Source: Tepidanaerobacteraceae bacterium (lineage in GTDB: Bacteria > Bacillota > Thermosediminibacteria > Thermosediminibacterales > Tepidanaerobacteraceae). Taken from it: a stretch of DNA of 64,000 nt. Where the stretch lies: positions 124,001 through 188,000 of the forward strand of contig JANLFP010000005.1 in the NCBI GenBank assembly GCA_024655905.1. The letters are read 5' to 3'. The position numbers and the translations under genes are program-made. This document shows, in pieces, positions 51,960 through 61,231 of this stretch; position 1 is the first letter of the stretch, and each line of letters begins with the position of its first letter. The notes below the pieces were generated by a model that saw only the letters and a program-made list of their open reading frames with translations, was not told the origin of the DNA and searched no databases.

Positions 51960-52964
51960 CTATATTTTTGCCACCGATTCCCTTATAACAAGTTTGGGCC
52001 TTAGTTTTACTTCTTTTTCATGGTTTTCCTCAGCAATGGATTTAATCAGTATCCTTGCCGCCAGACAACCCATCTCGTAAGTGGGCTGCGCCATGGTGGT
52101 GAGCTTGGGCGTCACCACATTCGATACATAGATGTCATCATAGCCGGTGACGGATATGTCATCGGGCACCTTCATGCCGCTTTCTCTGAGGCATTCCAGA
52201 GCGCCTACAGCCATTAAATCGTTGGCGCAGGCTACGGCTGTAAATTTCTTCTTTTTTTTGAGAATCTCCGACATGCATTCATACCCGCTTCTCATCTTGT
52301 AATTTCCTTCCATGATAAGATCCCCGTCCGGGCTTAGACCCGCTTCAGCCATTGCCCTTTTATAGCCTTCAAATCTTTGAATGGCTGTATGATTCGTCAT
52401 CGGCCCTGATATATACGCTATTCTTCTGTGATTGTTTTCTATAAGATAGCGGATTATTTCGTACATGCCGCTTTCGCCATCAGCATATATATAAGGTACG
52501 CCCTTTATATCAATCAATCTGTCCAGCATTACAAAGGGTATTTCGTATTTCAGAAGCATCTTTACATTCTGGTTTTCGGATTTTATGGTGCTGGTATAAA
52601 TAATCCCGTCAATGCATTTTTCTTTCAATACCTTAATGTATGTCTTTTCCTTGGCTATATCGTCATCTGTATTGCAGAGTATGATGTTGTAGCCGTAAAT
52701 ATTGGCCGTATCCTCCACGCCCCGCACCAAATCCGGGAAAAAAGGGTTGGTTATGTCAGGAAGTATAAGGCCGAGGGTGTGTGTCTTTTTCGTAACCAGG
52801 CTCCTTGCCACGCTGTTAGGGCGGTAATTCAGCCTTTTCATGATTTGAAGTATCTTGTCCTTCGTCTCCTTGCTCACACCCTCGTTTTTATTGTTTATCA
52901 CCCTCGACACGGTGGTTATCGATACGTTGGCTTCACGGGCTATGTCTTTAATCGTAACGGCCAT
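51960..52964 (-). CDS. LacI-family repressor of the nucleoside operon
   Basis: A 334-residue LacI/RbsR-type repressor. The helix-turn-helix is TIKDIAREANVSITTVSRVI (4-23) with hinge RPNSVARSL; the ligand domain opens with TLGLILPDITNPFFPDLVRG and ends in SVTGYDDIYVSNVVTPKLTT, like ribose-type sensors. Its start codon overlaps the previous stop (TGATG), so translation is coupled. The palindrome AACGTTTT-ACG-AAAACGTT at the nupN promoter, 9.4 kb upstream at the head of the same operon, has the central CG and symmetry of LacI-family operators and is the probable target, giving self-control. The inducer is unknown; ribose or a nucleoside is likely. Confidence 0.9.
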   Translation of the reverse strand: MAVTIKDIAREANVSITTVSRVINNKNEGVSKETKDKILQIMKRLNYRPNSVARSLVTKKTHTLGLILPDITNPFFPDLVRGVEDTANIYGYNIILCNTDDDIAKEKTYIKVLKEKCIDGIIYTSTIKSENQNVKMLLKYEIPFVMLDRLIDIKGVPYIYADGESGMYEIIRYLIENNHRRIAYISGPMTNHTAIQRFEGYKRAMAEAGLSPDGDLIMEGNYKMRSGYECMSEILKKKKKFTAVACANDLMAVGALECLRESGMKVPDDISVTGYDDIYVSNVVTPKLTTMAQPTYEMGCLAARILIKSIAEENHEKEVKLRPKLVIRESVAKI

Positions 52965-54361
52965 CAGAAGTCACCCTTTGCCGCTTTTCTCACACATTCA
53001 ACTGTCCACTTTGATAATTCCCTGATGCTCAGTTTTTTCATTTCCCGCATGTATGTGCAAAGCTCATCGCCTATGGGACGAGTCCATTTCTCGCTCAGTG
53101 CTTCGGGACCCTTCATTATACCGATTGCGGCGGCTATCTGGGCCGCATTGCAGTCCACATCCTGCCCTTCCTGCGCTATGATTTTCATGGTCCTGTCAAA
53201 ATCGCCGTTCCCGAACCACAGTGCCACTACCTCCGCTGCAGCATTCGGATAAGCGTGGACCCAGTTGTATTTTTCCAAATGCTTTTCACACGCTGCCCAT
53301 GCAGCCCTCCAGTCCTGCTCAAGCCTGCACCTATCCAGCGCGTACTTTACCACCTGGTAATACTCGCTGTCTTCGGGAATCAATTTGACTGCATCTTCTA
53401 CCATCTCTCTAGCATCGCCCTTCACGAAGGCCAGGGAGCACATTGCCGCATTGAATATTTCGCCCAGAACGCCGTTGTTGCGATGGGATATTACCCCGTC
53501 CCTCCATGCAAGCTCTGCCGCAAGACGGGGATCGCCCGGAGCCGCCATGCCGCACACCGCTCCCCTCATCTGGGCCCCTATCCATTCCGAATACGGATTG
53601 TTGAAAAAGCCGCTTTCCGGCGGGTATATGCCGCATCTCAGATTGCGCAGTGCCACATCCTCCGCCGACCAGCCGAATGGTATCAGGGCGATCCACTGCC
53701 GGGCGATATCATGCGAATCCGTATTGTAGCCCTTTTGCTTAAAGGCCTTCAAAAAAGCCAATTCGTATGTTATATCGTCATTGTACGTATTGGGTTTTCG
53801 CACGTAGCCGTCTATTTCTCCGAATACTTCCTGCAATTTTTCGGCAGTGTAACCTTCCAGGGCCGTGCCCAGGGCGCCGCCGCAAATCTGTCCCATCCAT
53901 CCGGCGTAAATTCTTTCTTCAAATTCTCTTGAAAACACGTCAAACTCATGCCTTTCAAAAGGCCCGGCCGCATTTTTATATTTTTCCCACGAATCGTATT
54001 CCCCGAAGTTCCAGTATGGGGATGCCTGGTCCTTTTTCGCAGTGTAAAGCTCGCGAAATATCATTGAAGTTATCATGTGAAGCCTTGCCATGTCATTTTC
54101 CCCGCATGCTTTCAAACCCTCGGGGATGAGTTGCTCGGCCTTTCCCACATCATATCCTCGATTTTCCATAGACTGGATCGCACCGATTATAAGCCTTTCC
54201 GGCGCCCCAGAGCCGGGAACTTCGCTGTGCCACAGGATTTTGACGGAAGCATCGGCCTGCTTTTCCAGGTTCGAAATTTCATCCCATGTCTGCTCTTCTT
54301 CGCTAAGCACCCTGGGCTTTGCGCTTTTTCTCATGTCCCGCTCCATTTCCCACGCTTTCAC
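52964..54361 (-). CDS. ADP-ribosylglycohydrolase-family protein with N-terminal extension
   Basis: A 465-residue protein. Residues about 150-440 are the ADP-ribosylglycohydrolase fold (PF03747): RIYAGWMGQICGGALGTALEGY split as YAGWMGQICGGALG, the metal-binding YNDDITYELAFL (two Asp), and a C-terminal DVDCNAAQIAAAIGIMKG in place of the canonical GDTDT(N)A, so one metal ligand region is altered. The first 150 residues are helical and unrecognised (SVKILWHSEVPGSGAPERLI). The GTG at 54361 is chosen since AAAGGAGG lies eight bases before it. The gene sits between a deaminase-like amidohydrolase and the LacI repressor, with overlapping or short junctions, so its substrate is probably a nucleoside, ADP-ribose or a related N-glycoside. 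Confidence 0.82.
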   Translation of the reverse strand: MKAWEMERDMRKSAKPRVLSEEEQTWDEISNLEKQADASVKILWHSEVPGSGAPERLIIGAIQSMENRGYDVGKAEQLIPEGLKACGENDMARLHMITSMIFRELYTAKKDQASPYWNFGEYDSWEKYKNAAGPFERHEFDVFSREFEERIYAGWMGQICGGALGTALEGYTAEKLQEVFGEIDGYVRKPNTYNDDITYELAFLKAFKQKGYNTDSHDIARQWIALIPFGWSAEDVALRNLRCGIYPPESGFFNNPYSEWIGAQMRGAVCGMAAPGDPRLAAELAWRDGVISHRNNGVLGEIFNAAMCSLAFVKGDAREMVEDAVKLIPEDSEYYQVVKYALDRCRLEQDWRAAWAACEKHLEKYNWVHAYPNAAAEVVALWFGNGDFDRTMKIIAQEGQDVDCNAAQIAAAIGIMKGPEALSEKWTRPIGDELCTYMREMKKLSIRELSKWTVECVRKAAKGDF

Positions 54362-54444
54362 CCTCATCGCCTCCTTTGATTTAATATTCATTCCAAAATA
54401 GAAACCGCTGCAGGCTGCTGCCGGGGCCGTTCGGCAAATCGGAA

Positions 54445-55737
54445 TCAATACCTCACTTTCGACTCGCCCCTGCCCTTCTTCAATATATTTGCCGCGTGCT
54501 TCTGCGCAGTCTTTGAGATATAATCTGCGTCCAGCAGCACCCTTCCGTCCTTTTTTACAAAGCGGCCGCAAACCATGGAATGAACGATATTTTCCGGACC
54601 GGAACTGTATATTATCGATGCCAGCGGGTTGTAAAGAGGCAGTGTGTTTATTCTGTTCAAATCCCATATTAAAAGGTCGGCGTCGCAACCTTCCTCCACT
54701 TTCCCGGTGTTAAACCCCAGGGCTCTGTGGCCGTTCATAAGCATGCACCATATTTCCCTGAGGCTGAAGGCCTCCGGCCTGCCACTCACAAATTTGCCCG
54801 CCAGGGCAAACAGCCTGGCTTGTTCCAAAGGGCTCTGCGTGTTTGAGCTTGCGGCCCCGTCCGTGCCGAAGGCCAGCGGCAGGTTTTCGCATTCCCTCCA
54901 TATGCCGCCAAAGCCCATGGAAAGCTTCATATAAGTCTTGGGGCAAACGGCTATGAATGTTTTATCATTGAGATATTTCAAATCATCCTTTTCAATCCAT
55001 AGGCCGTGAGCGACAATCACTGGCACATCGAATCCACCAGCGTCATAAAGCGCTCCGAAGGGCGTTCTGCCCAGATCCGACCGGCTTTTTTCCACCTGGC
55101 TTTTGGTCTCGGAAACATGTATGTGAATGCCCACTTCCAGACTCCTTGCCGAATCCACGATTTTTTTCAGCGTATGCGGCGGACATGTGTAGGGCGCATG
55201 AGGTCCCATGCGGAGCCTTATTCTGGGATTTTCGCCATTTTTTTCTTCGATCAGATTGCAGGCCTTCTTCAATTCATCATCAAAATCAGCACTCACTCCG
55301 AATACGGTTGGCGCGATGTCCGCCCTTATGCCGCTTTCCAGGGCCGCCTCATAAATCCTGTCCGCAAACATGTAATGATCCGCAAAGGCTGTCACGCCGC
55401 AGTCTATCATTTCGCATATCGAAAGCAGGGACCCCAGGTAGGCTTCATCGCCGGTCAGCCTGCTTTCATACGGCCAAATTTTTTCGTTGAACCAGTCGTC
55501 AATGTTCACATCTTCCGCAAGCCCTCTGAAAATGTTCATGGGCGAATGCGTGTGGAGGTTTACAAAGCCCGGCGTGACATAATGGCCTGAAAGCTCCATT
55601 GTTTCGCAGGCGATTTCTTCGATTTTTCTCCCTATTTTCTGTATCCTGCCGTCGCCGATGAGTATATCCGCGTCTTCCGTCACATCGCCACGCTCGTCTA
55701 TTATATTCACATTTTTTAAAAGCAGTTCATTCGCCAT
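54445..55737 (-). CDS. amidohydrolase, nucleoside/base deaminase type (MtaD/SsnA-like)
   Basis: A 430-residue metal-dependent hydrolase of the adenosine/5-methylthioadenosine/SAH deaminase group. Metal and catalytic residues are visible: PGFVNLHTHSPMN (HxH) near residue 62, HIHVSETKSQVE (His and Glu) near 205, AHGLWIE (His) near 240, and LAFGTDGAASSN (Asp) near 290. In this operon it would deaminate imported nucleosides or the bases released from them, for example adenine or guanine derivatives. The exact substrate cannot be read from the sequence. Its ATG overlaps the upstream nucleoside hydrolase by 11 bases. Confidence 0.85.
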   Translation of the reverse strand: MANELLLKNVNIIDERGDVTEDADILIGDGRIQKIGRKIEEIACETMELSGHYVTPGFVNLHTHSPMNIFRGLAEDVNIDDWFNEKIWPYESRLTGDEAYLGSLLSICEMIDCGVTAFADHYMFADRIYEAALESGIRADIAPTVFGVSADFDDELKKACNLIEEKNGENPRIRLRMGPHAPYTCPPHTLKKIVDSARSLEVGIHIHVSETKSQVEKSRSDLGRTPFGALYDAGGFDVPVIVAHGLWIEKDDLKYLNDKTFIAVCPKTYMKLSMGFGGIWRECENLPLAFGTDGAASSNTQSPLEQARLFALAGKFVSGRPEAFSLREIWCMLMNGHRALGFNTGKVEEGCDADLLIWDLNRINTLPLYNPLASIIYSSGPENIVHSMVCGRFVKKDGRVLLDADYISKTAQKHAANILKKGRGESKVRY

Positions 55738-56659
55738 ATTTTTTCATCAGCCTCTTCAGCAGCCTCACAAAACCTTCCCTTGAAAGATCAACTCCCACAG
55801 ATGCATTCGGGCGAAGGCCGCGGACATTGTATACATCCACCACCGTCTTGCCGCTGGTGTGCACCCCTCTGGTCTCCACATCCACATGATACTGTTTCGT
55901 CTCCATGAGGTCCGGCTCTATGACGCTCGCCATGGCGAAGGGATCGTGCATGGGCACGCCCTCAAAGCCGAACTCCCTAACAAAATCCAGGGATGACAGC
56001 AGGATTTCTCCCACCGTGCGGGATACCCTGTTGCCCAGATTAAAAAACTCTTCTATCTCGTCCTCAAAAACCATGGCCCTGTTTGTGACATCCAGGCCCA
56101 CCATGGTCAAATCTATGCCGGATTCAAAAACTATCTTAGCGGCCTCGGGGTCCACAAAAATATTGAACTCCGCGGCCGGCGTGTGATTGCCCAGGTAGCA
56201 GGAGCCGCCCATGAGGGTGATGTGCCCGATTTTCTCTTTCAAATCGGGGTGCAGAAGAAGGGCCGCTGCTATGTTCGTAAGGGGCCCCAGCGCTATAATA
56301 TGAATTTTACCCTCATTCTTCAAGGCTTCTTCATATATGATTTCATGCGGCTTTTCTTTAGAAAAATCAAAGTCCGCACGCGGGAGCACGATGTTTTTCA
56401 GGCCTGTATCGCCGTGAACGAATTCCGCCGTGGAAAGTTCCCTGAGGAGAGGCTTTGACGCTCCAACGGAAACCCTGCATTTCCCGCCAGCAAAGGCCAC
56501 CAAATCCCGGGCGTTTTTCGAGGTTTTGTCAATGGTCTGGTTTCCGGCCACAACGGTTACTGCTTTAATGTCCAGCTCGTCGGAGGCGAAAGCCATGAAA
56601 AGTGCAACCGCATCGTCCAGCCCCGGATCGCAATCTATAATCACCGGAATGCTCATCAT
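55727..56659 (-). CDS. nucleoside hydrolase, second copy
   Basis: A 310-residue IUNH-family enzyme that splits ribonucleosides into base and ribose. The calcium-binding IIDCDPGLDDAVAL stands at the N terminus, AEFNIFVDPEA (about 165) binds ribose, and MHDPFAMA near 240 gives the catalytic His and last metal Asp. It shares roughly half its residues with the copy upstream, yet differs at base-side positions (DPGL against DPGH, DVTNRA against DVTHRA), which suggests distinct base preference. GAGGTGAT precedes two adjacent ATG codons (56659 and 56656). Confidence 0.92.
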   Translation of the reverse strand: MMSIPVIIDCDPGLDDAVALFMAFASDELDIKAVTVVAGNQTIDKTSKNARDLVAFAGGKCRVSVGASKPLLRELSTAEFVHGDTGLKNIVLPRADFDFSKEKPHEIIYEEALKNEGKIHIIALGPLTNIAAALLLHPDLKEKIGHITLMGGSCYLGNHTPAAEFNIFVDPEAAKIVFESGIDLTMVGLDVTNRAMVFEDEIEEFFNLGNRVSRTVGEILLSSLDFVREFGFEGVPMHDPFAMASVIEPDLMETKQYHVDVETRGVHTSGKTVVDVYNVRGLRPNASVGVDLSREGFVRLLKRLMKKYGE

Positions 56660-56665
56660 ATCACC

Positions 56666-57592
56666 TCAATCATAGTGCTTCATAGCATCAAAAATCATTT
56701 TTATGAACCGTTCCCTGTCGATGTCAAAAGCCACATCGGCATTTTTATCCTTTTTCAGAACATTGTAATAATCCACCACGGTGGCGCCGGTGGTAAATTC
56801 GCCGCTGGTTTCAATATCCACATGGAGTTTTCTGGTAGCAATCATGCCGGGATCGATAACCCATGCCACTGCACACGGGTCATGCAGCGGACTGCCCTTG
56901 AACCCGAAGCGGGAATGGAATTTGCCAAAGAAATCCAGAAGTTCGGCCACCATCGTTGCAACTTTTCTATTCATCTTTCTCAAAGTTTCCACTTCATCCT
57001 CGTATATCTGAGCCCTATGGGTGACGTCCAGGCCGCACATGGTAATCGGTATACCGGAACCAAATACGATGCTTGCGGCTTCCGGGTCTACCAGTATATT
57101 GAACTCCGCCGCCGGGGTCCAGTTTCCGCCAAAGCATGCCCCGCCCATGAGGGAAATCCTCTCTATGCCTTCTTTTATCTCCGGATGGGAGATAAGTGCC
57201 ATTGCGATATTTGTCAGCGGCCCGGTGGGAATGAGGGTTACCTTTGCATCGCTCTTCCTGACGGTGTCGACTATGACCTCCACCGCTCCCCTTTTGCTGG
57301 GTTTGAGCTTTGACGGCGGAAAAGCCGGGCCGTCCAGGCCGCTTTCTCCGTGGACTTCCGGTGCTATGATCAGATCCCGCATCAGGGGTTTTGCCGCACC
57401 TGCGGCCACTTCCACTTCTATCCCGGCGAAATCCAAAACGTTCAGTGCGTTTCTCAAAGTCTTCTCCAGCGTCTGATTTCCGGCCACGGTTGTTACCGCC
57501 TTCACATCCAGCGCATCGCTGGCAAATGCCAGAAGAAGCGCAATGGCGTCGTCATGGCCCGGATCGCAGTCTATTATTACTGGCTTTTTCAT
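56666..57592 (-). CDS. nucleoside hydrolase, first copy
   Basis: A 308-residue IUNH-family N-ribohydrolase. Metal-site IIDCDPGHDDAIAL, HGESGLDGP, ribose-binding AEFNILVDPEA and LHDPCAVAWVI near residue 240 (catalytic His, metal Asp) are all intact. Its ATG overlaps the nupQ stop (ATGA), and AAAGGAAG stands about eight bases upstream. Two hydrolases in series behind one importer would widen the range of nucleosides that can be used. Confidence 0.93.
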   Translation of the reverse strand: MKKPVIIDCDPGHDDAIALLLAFASDALDVKAVTTVAGNQTLEKTLRNALNVLDFAGIEVEVAAGAAKPLMRDLIIAPEVHGESGLDGPAFPPSKLKPSKRGAVEVIVDTVRKSDAKVTLIPTGPLTNIAMALISHPEIKEGIERISLMGGACFGGNWTPAAEFNILVDPEAASIVFGSGIPITMCGLDVTHRAQIYEDEVETLRKMNRKVATMVAELLDFFGKFHSRFGFKGSPLHDPCAVAWVIDPGMIATRKLHVDIETSGEFTTGATVVDYYNVLKKDKNADVAFDIDRERFIKMIFDAMKHYD

Positions 57593-58530
57593 GCTTTTAC
57601 TTCCTTTCTTACTGTTTTTGCACCGGCTCTTTGGGTCCTGCGGCTGGCATAAATCGCAAGGCCGATGATTGTGGTGATGTACGGTATCATCTGGACAAAC
57701 TCTGCGGGTATCCTAAGGGATTGCAGCGAATTGGACAGGGCATCGGCAAATCCGAACAGCAGCGACGCCAGGAACGTGCCTATAGGAGTGGCCATGCCCA
57801 TGGCTTCGGCCGCCAATGCGATGAAGCCCCTTCCAGCCGTCATGTCCCTGGAAAACCACGATACATATCCCATCGACATATATGCTCCGCCGAAACCGGC
57901 CAGAATGCCGCTAGCGATGAGCGAAACGAATTGAATCTGCCTCACGCTGATGCCTACAGAGTCCGCTGCATCAGGGTTTTCTCCTACAGCCCTTATCCGA
58001 AGTCCCAGCGGCGTCCTGTAGAGAAAATAGTATACCACAATTACCGCGATGAGGGAAAAATAAGTCATAACATTATGATTTGATAGAACGGGCCCTATCA
58101 CCGGAATTTTGGAAATCAGCGGCAGCTCAATCTGCGGCAGCACCTTGCTCGCCAGAGAAGCTGAAATGCCCTTGTCATGAGCCACCAGATACAGCACGAA
58201 CACCGTTCCCCCACTCGCCATCAGGTTGAGGGCTATGCCGCCGAGGATTATATCGGTCTTCAGATAGAGGGAAAAATATGCCAGTATGGAAGACATGAAA
58301 ATCCCGGCTATTACGGCAAACAGCAGCCCGACCCATGCGCTGCCCGTATATGCGCTGAATATCACTCCGGTCAGGGCGGCGGCCAGCATGGTGCCCTCCA
58401 GGCTTATGTTTATAACACCGGCCCTGTCCGATATCAAGGCAGCCAGGGCTGCAAAAAGGATGGGTGTCGTCACCCGCAGGACCGCATATCCAAAATTCGT
58501 AGAAAAAATGATGTTAAAAAGATTATCCAT
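57589..58530 (-). CDS. nupQ: nucleoside ABC transporter permease NupQ-type
   Basis: A 313-residue BPD_transp_2 permease with about nine membrane segments. It has the family loop DRAGVINISLEGTMLAAAL near residue 35 and PLGLRIRAVGENPDAADSVG, the ATPase-contact region, near 170. With NupP it would form the channel for nucleosides. GGAGG lies nine bases before the ATG, which overlaps the nupP stop by eight bases. Order and families match Bacillus nupNOPQ. Confidence 0.9.
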   Translation of the reverse strand: MDNLFNIIFSTNFGYAVLRVTTPILFAALAALISDRAGVINISLEGTMLAAALTGVIFSAYTGSAWVGLLFAVIAGIFMSSILAYFSLYLKTDIILGGIALNLMASGGTVFVLYLVAHDKGISASLASKVLPQIELPLISKIPVIGPVLSNHNVMTYFSLIAVIVVYYFLYRTPLGLRIRAVGENPDAADSVGISVRQIQFVSLIASGILAGFGGAYMSMGYVSWFSRDMTAGRGFIALAAEAMGMATPIGTFLASLLFGFADALSNSLQSLRIPAEFVQMIPYITTIIGLAIYASRRTQRAGAKTVRKEVKA

Positions 58531-59572
58531 CTATCTTTGCCTCCCTGACCACCATTTTGTGCCTCCAGTAAGACAGGAACGCCTCCGCCGCAATGAGCAT
58601 TATCATTACGGCCTGAATCACCGACACCATTTCGCTGGGCACATCGGTCATCCTCGACATAAGATCCGCGCCTATTCTCATATAGGCCAGAAACACCGCT
58701 GCCACGGGAATAAGAAGCGGATTGTTTCTGGCAAGAATGGCAACTATTATCCCGTCAAATCCGTATCCGGGCAGCGACTGCCACTGGAATCTCTGATACA
58801 TGCCCAGAAGTTCCGTGGCGCCGCCAATGCCGGCAATCATACCGCCTATAATCTGTGAATACAGAATCACCATGTTGGTGTTTATCCCGGAATAATCGGC
58901 AAACTTGGAGTTTATTCCGGTCATCCTCAGTGCGAAACCCCAGCGGGTCCTGTACAAAAAATAATATACAACGATAACGGCCAGAACTGCTATAAAAATG
59001 CCCGCATGAATCCTGGTGCGCGGTACGAATTGAGGCAGATTGGCTGTGGGATTCACCGTGTAGGATACCATGGCGCCCGCGTACGGATCCCTCAAATAAT
59101 AATTGATGAAATATATCCCCAGATTGAACATAATATAGTTCAGCATTAATGATGATACGAGTTCGCTAGCTTTCCACCTGGCTTTGAGAAAAGCCGGAAT
59201 GAAATTGGCTGCCCCGCCTACGATTCCTCCTGCCGCAATCGCCACCAGCGGATGCAGCACCGGCGGGAGTTTGAATTTTATACCGATGGCTGCAGCGGCC
59301 ACCGCACCGATAAAGAATGAGCCTTCCGCTCCCATATTGAACTGCTTAGCCTGAAACATCACGCTCACGGCGAGGCTGGTGAATATGAGCGGAATAACCA
59401 TCTCCAGCACATTCCCGAAATGCCTGAAAGACGAAATCGGCCCGAATAAAAACCTGTTTATGGCCTCAATCGGTTGTTTGCTGATGAAAAAAATTATTAT
59501 GAATGCCATAATTATGGCAATCAACACGGCAATTACGGTCCGCAGAAATTCAAACAGCGTGCTTTTTTGCAT
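58523..59572 (-). CDS. nupP: nucleoside ABC transporter permease NupP-type
   Basis: A 349-residue BPD_transp_2 permease, longer at the N terminus than NupQ as is normal for the pair. The family loop KQFNMGAEGSFFIGAVAAA lies near residue 80 and RWGFALRMTGINSKFADYSG near 210. AGGGGGAG stands eight bases before ATG 59572, inside the end of nupO (23-base overlap). No breaks are seen. Confidence 0.9.
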   Translation of the reverse strand: MQKSTLFEFLRTVIAVLIAIIMAFIIIFFISKQPIEAINRFLFGPISSFRHFGNVLEMVIPLIFTSLAVSVMFQAKQFNMGAEGSFFIGAVAAAAIGIKFKLPPVLHPLVAIAAGGIVGGAANFIPAFLKARWKASELVSSLMLNYIMFNLGIYFINYYLRDPYAGAMVSYTVNPTANLPQFVPRTRIHAGIFIAVLAVIVVYYFLYRTRWGFALRMTGINSKFADYSGINTNMVILYSQIIGGMIAGIGGATELLGMYQRFQWQSLPGYGFDGIIVAILARNNPLLIPVAAVFLAYMRIGADLMSRMTDVPSEMVSVIQAVMIMLIAAEAFLSYWRHKMVVREAKIDG

Positions 59573-61118
59573 AGAAAGCTCCCCCTATCTCCTCCGCACT
59601 TTGCCTCTTTACGCCCAGCATGTAAAGCCCCAATTCCTCTTCGGTAATCCTGGAAGCATCCGGGAAATAAGCAACGACTTCGCCGCCGTACATGACCAGG
59701 ATGCTGTCGCTTATCTCCATAACCTCATTCAAGTCTGCAGAAACCAAAAGTATTGCGGTGCCGCCATCCCTGAGCTCTATCAGCTTTTTATGGATGAATT
59801 CCGTGGCCCCCACGTCGATGCCCCTGGTGGGCTGGTCTGCGATAAGAAGCTTTGGATTTGAAGAAAACTCCCTAGCCACCACCACTTTTTGAATATTTCC
59901 GCCGGAAAGCATTTTAACGGCAAGCTTCGGGGTGCTGCATTTTACCGTATATTCCTTCGCCAGCCTTGCAGTCAGTTCGTTTAATTTTTTTAAATTCAGG
60001 AATAAGCCCGTATTGAATTCTTTCTTGTAAAATCTGTCGGATATCAGGTTTTCGCCGATGCTGGCAGGCCCCGCCACGCCGTATGTCATCCTGTCTTCGG
60101 GAATGTGGGATGTGCCAAGCTCGCGAATCTGCTTTATGCTCAGATTATTTACCGGTTTGCCGCTGATATATATTTTGCCCTCCTGGCAGGCCCTAAGGCC
60201 CGTAACTATTTCCACCAGCTCCCTCTGGCCGTTTCCTTCGACTCCCGCTATGCCCAGTATTTCTCCTCGGCGGACGCTGAAGCTTATGTTTTTCAGGACA
60301 TTTTTTCCATAGTCATCGGTATAGCTCAGGTTCTCCACATGGAGCACCGCATCGCCCGGCTTGTTCTTTTGCTTTTGCACTTTAAGAACCACATCCCTGC
60401 CAACCATGAGCCTGGATATCTCTTCTTCGGTTACATCTTGCGTCCTGTAGACTCCCATGTTCTTGCCGTGCCTCATTATGGTGACCCGATCCGATATTTC
60501 TTTAATTTCTTTTAACTTATGGGAAATGAAGATTATTGTATGGCCTTTGTTTTTCAAGTGGACTAGCTCCGAAAAGAGCTCCGTTGTTTCCTGAGGCGTC
60601 AAAACCGCTGTGGGTTCATCGAGAATCAATATTTCGGCTCCCCTGAGCAGCGCTTTCAATATTTCAACCTTTTGCCTCTGCCCCACGGGGAGATCTGCTA
60701 TTTTTGCCCTGGCGTCCACTTTCAGATTGTACTTTTCCGAAAGTTTTTCCGTTGTTTCAATTGCCTTTTCAATATCTATGAAACCCCTCCGGCTGGGCTC
60801 CATGCCCAGAACGATGTTCTCTGCCACCGTCAAGGAAGGCACCAGCATGAAATGCTGGTGGACCATGCCTATTTTATGCCTTATCGCCACCTGCGGCGAG
60901 GAGATGATTATTTTTTCGCCTTTCAAATAGATAGCGCCTTCTTCAGGATGCTCCAAGCCGAAAAGAATCTTCATAAGGGTGGTTTTGCCGGCGCCGTTTT
61001 CGCCCACCAGGGCGTGTATCTCCCCTGCGTAGACGGAAAAATTAACGCCTTTATTGGCTACTATGCCGTTGGGATATACTTTTGTGATGTTCTGCATTTT
61101 CAGTATTTCATCGGGCAT
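59550..61118 (-). CDS. nupO: nucleoside ABC transporter tandem ATPase NupO-type
   Basis: A 522-residue double ATPase. First half: Walker A GENGAGKTT, signature LPVGQRQKV, Walker B ILILDEPTAVLTPQE. Second half: altered P-loop GVEGNGQRE, signature LSGGNIQKVVVAREF, Walker B LLIADQPTRGIDVG, where Gln replaces the usual catalytic Glu. So the second site is probably weak or inactive, as is common in this group. AGGGGG stands seven bases before the ATG. Repeat copy D lies between it and nupN, which may lower expression relative to the binding protein. Confidence 0.92.
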   Translation of the reverse strand: MPDEILKMQNITKVYPNGIVANKGVNFSVYAGEIHALVGENGAGKTTLMKILFGLEHPEEGAIYLKGEKIIISSPQVAIRHKIGMVHQHFMLVPSLTVAENIVLGMEPSRRGFIDIEKAIETTEKLSEKYNLKVDARAKIADLPVGQRQKVEILKALLRGAEILILDEPTAVLTPQETTELFSELVHLKNKGHTIIFISHKLKEIKEISDRVTIMRHGKNMGVYRTQDVTEEEISRLMVGRDVVLKVQKQKNKPGDAVLHVENLSYTDDYGKNVLKNISFSVRRGEILGIAGVEGNGQRELVEIVTGLRACQEGKIYISGKPVNNLSIKQIRELGTSHIPEDRMTYGVAGPASIGENLISDRFYKKEFNTGLFLNLKKLNELTARLAKEYTVKCSTPKLAVKMLSGGNIQKVVVAREFSSNPKLLIADQPTRGIDVGATEFIHKKLIELRDGGTAILLVSADLNEVMEISDSILVMYGGEVVAYFPDASRITEEELGLYMLGVKRQSAEEIGGAFYAKKHAV

Positions 61119-61138
61119 ATATATCCCCCTATTATAAT

Positions 61139-61206
61139 TTTGAGTCAGGATAGGTGAGCCAAGGGGGGTTGACTCAATATCCCCCCACGACTCAACCTCC
61201 TGACTC
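61139..61206. repeat. dispersed TTGAGTCAG palindrome, compound copy D
   Basis: TTTGAGTCAGGA at one end and TCCTGACTCG at the other enclose GGGGGG/CCCCCC and GGTTGACTC/GACTCAACC pairs, so several nested folds are possible. It fills most of the nupN-nupO gap. Confidence 0.65.
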
Positions 61207-61231
61207 GCTGCTTTTTTCCTAATTGCCCTAA

